Positions 57,165-64,000 of a stretch of 64,000 nucleotides of DNA are shown here, one piece after another; the first letter of the stretch is position 1, and each line of letters begins with the position of its first letter. This stretch comes from Eutreptiella sp. 'Long Island Sound 2002' (Eukaryota > Euglenozoa > Euglenophyceae > Eutreptiales > Eutreptiaceae): positions 80,947,918-81,011,917 of the forward strand of contig OZ038382.1 in NCBI GenBank assembly GCA_964036045.1, read 5' to 3'. A program made the position numbers and the translations under genes. Below the pieces are notes generated by a model. It did not search any database. It had not been told where the DNA came from and saw only the letters and a program-made list of their open reading frames with translations.

Positions 57165-60119
57165 GCCTGCGACTAATGAATCTCGAAATGTCAATTCTCG
57201 GCCCATCGACGAGCCCAACGATGGACCACCCACATAGGAACGTGAGGAATCTACTGTGGCAGAGACCCCAGCTGAGGAACCTTACCCCCCAACCAGCTGC
57301 AAAGCCAAAGCCAAATCCAAAACCAAACGGATAGACCAATATTTGTGCGGTTGAGTACCTCACTTCAACCAAGCGCATTTGGGATTCCCTAGGATCAAAT
57401 TTTGATTTATACATTGCGCACCGAAGGTCACGTTCGTGGGCTGAAACCCGATCGCGTCCAAGCGCGCTATGAGGACCTACTGCGGGCGCCCACCCCTGTG
57501 GTTATAGACGACTTGCTATTGGTACTTGCATTGTGTATGTTCCGTACATGTGTCCTCGGTTTTACTTGTTGGCCACTCCATCCTAGCAGAGCATTCGTGA
57601 GGCGGCAGTGCCGGGTTGATCGTCTGCCCGCGCAGCCGCCGGCGCTCTGCCCCTCGGCAATTACCCCCGCGTATGCGCCGCTTGCAGCGCTCGCGTGTGG
57701 CCCGCGACCCTTGTCCTGCCACGACATGCTCCAGCTACACATGCAACACTGTGCCGTCATTCGACTGTGCGCAGTGCTCGCTGTTGCTGTCTGTTTAGCT
57801 GGCTTTTGGTATGCCCTTTGGGGCCAGCACATCTACACAGTTGCCAGGCGGCATCACAAGGAAACGGAAAAGAAAGACCACCCATTGCCAACGTGGACAA
57901 AAGAGTTTGAAGGCTTCGAATTTAAACTTGGCACACTGTCACCCATCCGAAGATAACTCGCGGGGTCTCATCAAGTGCAGACCACAAGCAGGTTTGTGTC
58001 TACCACCAGTGAACGCACGCAGCTCTTTTTGGAGCATATCAGGGACAGCGCAGGTGGCCCGCTGTTGACGCATGTTCAAAATATGTTGGCGGAAGTGGGG
58101 GTGACAGCCGAAGAAGGCTGTGTGATGTGTGGCACATGTATCCAGTCTTAATTTTCAATTCCGATTCGATTGAGCATGAATTCATCATCCGTTTGTCTCT
58201 GAAGGGCACAGTAGCTAAACACTGGACTCGTTTGGGAAAGTAGGTGAAATTTCTTGGGCAGCCAGCTGTTGATGTTGTGTATGGAATGGAAAAGAGAAGT
58301 TTTGAGCCTGCTTTGGGTGTTTTCAAGGAATATAAGGGTGTAATGCCTGACAGGCTGGTTGGTATTGTGCTGTGCATGTCTAGCAACAAGAGTATAGTCC
58401 CGGGAATCAAACGTGATATCAAGGGTGCCCGAACGCAACAGTTGTGGAGCTGGCACATGTTGCACCGGGATGCAGTTCCTGAGGGTTTTGTTCATCCAAG
58501 TAGGGTAATGTTGCTTTGCGGTTACTTCAAGGAACCGTTATTTTGCCTTGTGTAATTCGATTTGTTGTCAAAGCTGGCAGAATTTTCGTCTGGCCTTGGC
58601 CGTTCCTGCCCCTACGCATATTGCTTTTTCACCGTGTATTTTGTGATCTACCGCTGCCCATTCGGGTACAATTACCATGTGCAAGGAACAATGTCGGATT
58701 ATGCCCCATATCTGTGTGATGTGTGGCAGGTGGGTGTTGAGGGAAGAGTCACCGTGGCCACCTTGGGCCTATGTTGTCAGGGCAACTTTTTGGACATCGC
58801 CACGGTATGAAGGGCTGAGAGCCAGGCTTCGGAAGCCCGGAGTCACTCCACATATTGAGAAAGCCGATGGGGGGCATATCAATGTTAAGCTGGCTCATAT
58901 TGAGACAACCACAACTAAGATTCTGAAGGAAGAGGGTAGATTGGAAGTACTCCCTTTGTCATGTGGTTGCCCAGTCCCCACATTTGTTAGTGCAGTGCTC
59001 TTTGTTTGCTGTTTGATTGAGGTCCCACGTATGTGGACCCTGGCAGTTCACAATATTGTGGCTCAGTTTTTGCTAAATGGTGTTCTCATTGCTGTGACTG
59101 GGGAAACTGTAGATGTGCGCGCATGTGCGACCAATCTGAAGGTTGCGTGTTGAGGGGAATTTTGTTTGTTTCTTTGTTTGTTTGTATCTACAACCTGTCT
59201 ACGCAGTGTGCACTGTACAGCATGGGGCAGTCTTCACTGGGACTCTGCAATTTGAACCAGTTCGGTTCAAGGTTGCCCCGATATATGTCGTGTTCAGAGG
59301 ATTTTTTCATTTTGATGTTTGTATCTACAACTTGTCTAAGCCGTTTGCAATGTACAGCATGGGATGGTTTGCACCGGCACTCCGCAATTTGAACCAATTT
59401 GGTTCACGGTTGCCCCGACGTATGTGGTTTACATAGGGTACACTGTTAAGTGCCATTCCTATTGAAATGGTATGCTTTTTGCTGTGTCACCTAGATTTAG
59501 TCAAGCAGAATAGCACATGGATCATGGTTGCCACTCAACAACCTGCCTTTGCAGCGACATTGTCAGTGCAGAGTATGTTCCCCGTTAACATGGCTGTGGC
59601 ATATGTGTCCGAAGACAAAGTGGTCCCGCAAGCCTTTGGTACAGATCCAAGGGCTGATGTGTCCTACTGCCACTCTGCGGCGCCCATCAACTAGGATAGG
59701 GCCTATGAGGACCTTGAGGACGGGTTTCCAGTGGATTGTACCGGACCGACGTACATAGAGCAAGAAGAGGAGGCCCCCACACAAGACGAAGAGGAAGGTG
59801 ACACCCCCCCCCCCCTCCGAAGGCATCTGGTGCCGCAGGGGGGGGGGGGGCACACCTGCCAAGTCGAAAACGCCAAAGCCCGGTGCTAACGGTACTCCCA
59901 CGCATGCCACCCCCCAGCCCACAGCAAGACCCACACACTGAGGCAATGACTGCCTTTCCAGCCCATTTCACCCCCTCACAACAGACACAGGCATCCAATT
60001 CTGCTGTTGCTGCTACCAGCCCCGATGTGGATGCTCAACATGCATCACAGGCCAATGTAGGGAAGACTACACCACACCCTACCAAGCAGAGGCATATTGG
60101 CTTGAGTACCAAGCGGTAG
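57165..60119 (+). pseudogene. Family B copy B4: ParB-like motif protein, decayed
   Basis: ATG 57165 gives a polar N-terminus with one in-frame TAG, then a basic stretch. After a frameshift near 57400 comes RYEDLLRAPTPVVIDDLLL. A phase-1 intron (57535-57798, GTATGT...TTTAG) sits at the same place as in B1 and B2, followed by FWYALWGQHIYTVARR. TAA 57954 falls where B1 has Lys (RKLAG). Then LAGSHQ, and in later frames IVPGIKRDI, WSWHMLHRDAVPEGFVHPSR, RMWTLAVHNIVAQFLLNGVL, and an acidic then basic Pro-rich tail with C/G-run frameshifts, to TAG 60119. The order of blocks is that of B2. Multiple stops and shifts mean it is dead. Confidence 0.55.
59184..59435. repeat. 137-bp tandem duplication within B4
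   Basis: GTATCTACAAC at 59184 and 59321, then CAGCATGGG and GCAATTTGAACCA in both copies. It duplicates an exon-like piece of B4 together with its upstream pyrimidine tract. Confidence 0.85.
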
Positions 60120-61736
60120 ATTGTCTGTTCTTCTTGTTCTGGACTATATATTGAACTTATAAAGCCATCTCCTCTGACCTGCGTTGTCTCTGCAGGTGTT
60201 GGTGACATTTTGAAGCCTCTTTTTTTCGGTTTCAGTTGAGCTAGCAGAATTTTCGTCCGGGTTTGGTGTTTTTGAAGAATACATAGTGCATTTTCGTATT
60301 GTTGCAAGGTCTTGCAAAAATTTCATTTACATTGCCAAATAGAGAATTCGTTTACAATGACTGGCTTTGAGCGACTGCCAATCGACAGTTGTTGTGCACT
60401 CGCACGCTACATGAGTGAATGCCAGGGGTGTGCTATCCTATTTCTTGTAACGCAGTGCTGTGGTGCATGATCGATATGTGTGTCGCAGTCGAAAAGGTTG
60501 ATGTATAAGAAAATTGGGTTTTGAGAGCAAGCTCTTACAAAATGCATGCATGGTTATTGAGTGACGTTCCATTGGACCTGCTTGCATGAGAATAGCATTT
60601 TTGGAATATAAAACACTCCTTTTTCCCTTACCGGGTGCAAGGGGTCCACTAGGTGCAAAATTCATACCCCAATTTTGGGTGTAGCCCTAGTGGGCCAGCT
60701 TGGCCCTTCGAAGCTCATGGGGGGGGAGGGGGGGGGTAGTTTGCGTGGCCTAAGTTTAAGGTCGTAGGACGTGAGGCTACGGCGAGGGGGGGTCCGGACA
60801 AGCAATGTGTGCGTGGTGCAGCGATAAAGAGCAGTTCACTATGCGTTCTTTGCAATAAATTGGCCCACATTACTATTTTTTTCCTCGGAGTGCGCAAGCG
60901 CGTTGTAGTGCGACAATGTGCACCATCCACAAACACAAATACACACCAACACACTAACACACTGAGAACCAACCTTGGTGGGCAAGCAAATGTGGCATAG
61001 CAGTCATCAACTAGCATGCTATAAGGCAACGGGGACATGGCAGTGTGGGCCCACTATAGGCTTGGGCAACCTATAGAATGACCAGAATGGACATTTGTCA
61101 CCCTTGTCCTTCAATGTTGCTGGTTCGTTCTCTCGCCCCAAAAGAGGTGCAGTGGCTCATTTTGGGACTCTGGCCTGCCGATCAAAGGCTAGGGTGGAGC
61201 GCTGCAGTGCAGCCAGAACAGACCCGCGGTCTTCGTGCCCTTAAACACAAATACCACTCATATAGGCTAAAATATCGATGGATACCTTGAAAAATATCCT
61301 CCATGCATTTTCCAAATTCAAAGGGGTGGGGTAGATTTCAAGAAATCTCAGATTTTTGGGTACCCCCCCCCCACTCCGGGGGTACCTCCTGAACTTGTTA
61401 CCAGGATTTTTTTGTCTGCCGCCCCCGTGGGTTGCACTAGCTGTCAAGAGGAGGTTGTTCGAAAGAGGTTTTTATGTGCTGTTCGGGGGGTGTATGCGCT
61501 GTTGGGTGTCGGTGTTTTTGCAAAGGGTTGTACAAGCAGGTTTTATGTGCTGTTGGGAGGGTGTTGTGTGTTGTCAACAGTGGTTGCATGTACCTTTTGC
61601 ACAGGGTTGCAGGGGTTTGTGAGATGGGTTTGTGTGTGATGTGGCGGGCATCGTTGAACATTGGTCCATTCATCCTTGGCAAGTTTTACTGGTGCATGGC
61701 GGCGATTCTGCACACCGGTGCCTATGTTGCTGTGTT

Positions 61737-61768
<32 letters not shown>

Positions 61769-61807
61769 CCGCTTTTCTCAAGTGCCTGTTTGTCACGTTA
61801 CACGTGT

Positions 61808-61845
<38 letters not shown>

Positions 61846-63643
61846 CGCAAACTGGATGCAAACCAGCTAATGGACATAGGCCAGTAAGTAGTATCCAGCA
61901 GGCGTGTCTCCGCAGAGGTCAGAGGTCTGTCTGTCTGTATGTGTGCATGTGAGCGTGTGTCTATATACGCCAATGATACTAAGTTGCCACTTCCGTGAAG
62001 CTCGTGGTAGGCAGTACAAAGGTATGAGTGCCCTGGAGCCCACACCAGTGGCTGCTCAAGGAGGTGCAAGGTGGTCCAACCCGTTAATACGGGAGGTGAA
62101 GGACGGGCTCCCACAGTGAGGTGCTCTGATACTGTACCTTTGTTTCCGCGCAGTTGGATGGTTGCATCCAATACATGCATACATACATCTCTTGCTTGCG
62201 CTGTGACTGATCGGTGCTAGCCTGTGAGACGTGCTGTTCTTGCGACTGGACCCTTGGTGTAGCGGCCGGCCTCCCGTAGAAGTCAGCGATGACAGTGAGA
62301 CGTCACACCAAGGTGCTCGCTGATGGAAAGAGATAATTTGGTAGACCCAAGTTGCAGCAGGCCCTGAGCACCAGTCACCGGCTATTTGTTGCTTACCGCT
62401 TGCTGCTCACCGTAGGTCAGACCTGCAGAGGGCTGGAATAACCCTTCCGGACATGGCTTACACATGTTTCTTAACCACTTTTCTTGCTCCGTTCTTGTTT
62501 CGTGGTTCTCCAACATGTGTGTGTGTGTGTGCTGTTTTGCTCTGCAGGGCCCGCGAGGCCATCAGACCTGTCTGTGGCGAACCTGCTACTGCTTTCTCTT
62601 CTTCATGCAGAATGAAAGACGTATTGGGCTTCCCTGCAGCTTCACAGGAGTTCTCTTGTCTCACTGCTTTGCTGCTTCGTTGTCATTATTGTGCCTCCCA
62701 TCGTGTGTGTGTGTGTGTGTGTTTACACTTAGGCGTCGCTTTTGACTGTTGTGTCTATCGTGTGCGTGTGCGGGGGCGCAGGCGTTCCGTGTGGTGGTGC
62801 ATGTGGTGCATGGGCGTGTGTGGGTTGAACATATGGCAGTACTATCTCTAGGCTGACTTTCAAATGACGAGGAGATCATGCGCACCCGCCTCGTAAAGTG
62901 TAAATTGTTAGTCTTCATGTTGTCTTTGGCGCTGGCAGCTGTGTATGGCCGCGCACAGTGCTGACCCTCCAATTACCTCCCCGGCTTGTTGGTCATCTTC
63001 TGTCAAAACTCTGAATTTGTGGGAGGTGTCGTCTGTAGCAATGGTTTGCAGGATGGACGAGCAGGTAATGTGTGGGGTGTACTGCAGTTTTTTTGAGGGG
63101 GGTGGATGGGGTTAGGGTGGGGTGGTCTCGTGGGTGCCTAACGAAAGGTTCATGAGGAATATTCTAGCACCACACAGTAAGGATTTCAGGGACCAAAAGT
63201 CCAATGGAACCCTTTGTAATATGGTACCCAAGTAAGCCCACAGAACGGGGCATCTCCACAGGCACAACCGGTTTTGATCCAAGAACCTCTGCAAGACTGA
63301 TTGTTTCGGCAGCCCCACAAGCAGTGCCACCCCTCCCCCCTTCCGCTGCACAGGCAGTCCCAACTTCCCATTGTCCAGTACCCCTGTCTTTTGAGCGCTG
63401 CTTTTTTGGCCATAGTTGCTAAGCACAGGATCCCCATTGGACCGTCATTTTTGTGATTGGGTTTGAGCTTGCAAAGAGTAGTGGCGATACATGATGCTTC
63501 CCTCGTTGTTGGCCAGACATTGAGGGTGAGGGAGTTTTTGGCCCCACTACCCCCTTACACCCACCCTCCGCTGCGCCAGAGAAACCCCTCTCTGTTTGTG
63601 GGACAGGGCGCTGAATCTTTTCACAATCTTCTCCTGCTGCCAG
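60120..63643. other. Intron DNA with (GT)n tracts, no confident exon
   Basis: Second part of the long interval before the last EF-hand exon. GT runs at 61742-61768, 61804-61844, 62517-62531 and 62703-62722. Short frames follow these runs and are artefacts. A possible tiny exon at about 63051-63063 (after TTTGCAG, before GTAATG) cannot be tested from sequence alone. Confidence 0.4.
61804..61844. repeat. (GT)n microsatellite
   Basis: GT run with one TA interruption; a second run at 61742-61768 lies just upstream. Confidence 0.95.
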
Positions 63644-64000
63644 ATCCGATTTCAATGGTGTGTGATGTCCATTGAAGATCGCAGAGATTACATTGTGTTA
63701 CATTTGGTAAGAGCAATTCAGCAGTTGGGAGGTGCTTTCAACGTTGTGAACGTTTTCAAGGCCATGGATCGGGACCACAGCAGCACTTTGACGCTCGCGG
63801 AATTTGCAGAGGGGATGGCGGTGCTGTTGGGTGTCCAGGTGACTGCTGGGGAATTACGACAGATGTTTGAGGCGTTTGACAAGGACGGTGACTGCTGTTT
63901 GAGGTTGGATGAATTTTCTGAGATGCTGAAGCAAGCGAGCGACCTTGCACCTCAGATTGAGGCCCGCCTTCGACAGACTGGGATGGAAATATCATTTTGA
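63644..64000 (+). CDS. EF-hand gene last exon (EF9, EF10, stop)
   Basis: Acceptor CTGCTGCCAG at 63643. 118 codons and TGA at 63998-64000. The layout repeats exon 6: helix YIVLHLVRAIQQLGG, loop DRDHSSTLTLAE (EF9), GMAVLLGV, then MFEAFDKDGDCCLRLDEF (EF10), both with the full set of ligands. Phase 0 entry matches exon 6. The 13.4-kb gap from exon 6, filled with A4 and B4, leaves some chance that this belongs to a separate EF-hand gene, but the fifth-pair layout argues for one gene. Confidence 0.65.
   Translation: MRFQWCVMSIEDRRDYIVLHLVRAIQQLGGAFNVVNVFKAMDRDHSSTLTLAEFAEGMAVLLGVQVTAGELRQMFEAFDKDGDCCLRLDEFSEMLKQASDLAPQIEARLRQTGMEISF

Overview
The window is nuclear DNA of a eukaryote, most likely a protist or alga. 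The evidence is spliceosomal GT-AG introns whose phases agree across junctions, a large multi-exon EF-hand gene, relics of at least four classes of eukaryotic mobile element, and abundant satellites, (CA)n/(GT)n tracts and long inverted repeats. Every coding segment I could support lies on the + strand. Repeat load and single-strand gene layout recall dinoflagellates and related protists, but nothing here fixes the taxon.

Layout. 0-1.1 kb: the end of a Lys-rich gene whose reading frame changes at poly-C tracts. 1.85-3.65 kb: a decayed hAT-like (ZNF862-type) transposase behind a Cys-rich zinc-finger module. 3.77-4.11 kb: a 31-bp minisatellite. 5.5-6.84 kb: the 3' end of a LINE-like element (reverse transcriptase thumb plus RNase H). 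7.1-8.05 kb: an unidentified mobile-element-like gene. 8.2-10.4 kb: a 2.2-kb inverted repeat with long dinucleotide tracts in both arms. 12.2-12.7 kb and 35.6-38.6 kb: two arrays of one 72-bp satellite whose unit is a hairpin. 14.15-15.49 kb: a 1.3-kb foldback.

16.9-33.4 kb and 54.3-60.1 kb: the most interesting part. Two protein families of unknown function occur side by side in the same order three times. Family A has conserved DN, D, YGxWHP and EExCEALL motifs and resembles an RNase H-fold transposase. Family B has a ParB-like pair of motifs (GGQH, then GxHNxxQ), a conserved HPSR block and a charged tail. Copies are A1 (17.1-19.2), B1 (23.4-24.6), A2 (25.6-27.8), B2 (27.9-30.6), B3 (32.1-33.4, C-terminal half only), A4 (54.3-55.4) and B4 (57.2-60.1). 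Three B copies keep a phase-1 intron at the same codon. A degraded GIY-YIG plus reverse transcriptase retroelement (Penelope-like) lies between A1 and B1. Around and inside these genes are many 20-32 bp perfect or near-perfect palindromes with a central CTGCAG, of two sequence types, often in pairs about 70 bp apart; several lie in introns and one appears to supply a 3' splice site.

40.4-64.0 kb: one large gene encoding about 600 residues with ten EF-hand positions in five pairs. Its exon phases match, its introns are 0.27 to over 13 kb, and the introns hold microsatellites, a third inverted-repeat element and the A4/B4 copies. The stop codon is the last codon of the window.

The EF-hand gene looks like a working host gene. 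A2 and B2 look nearly intact. Most other coding stretches carry frameshifts (often at C/G homopolymers) or in-frame stops and are best read as relics, although assembly errors at homopolymers cannot be excluded.
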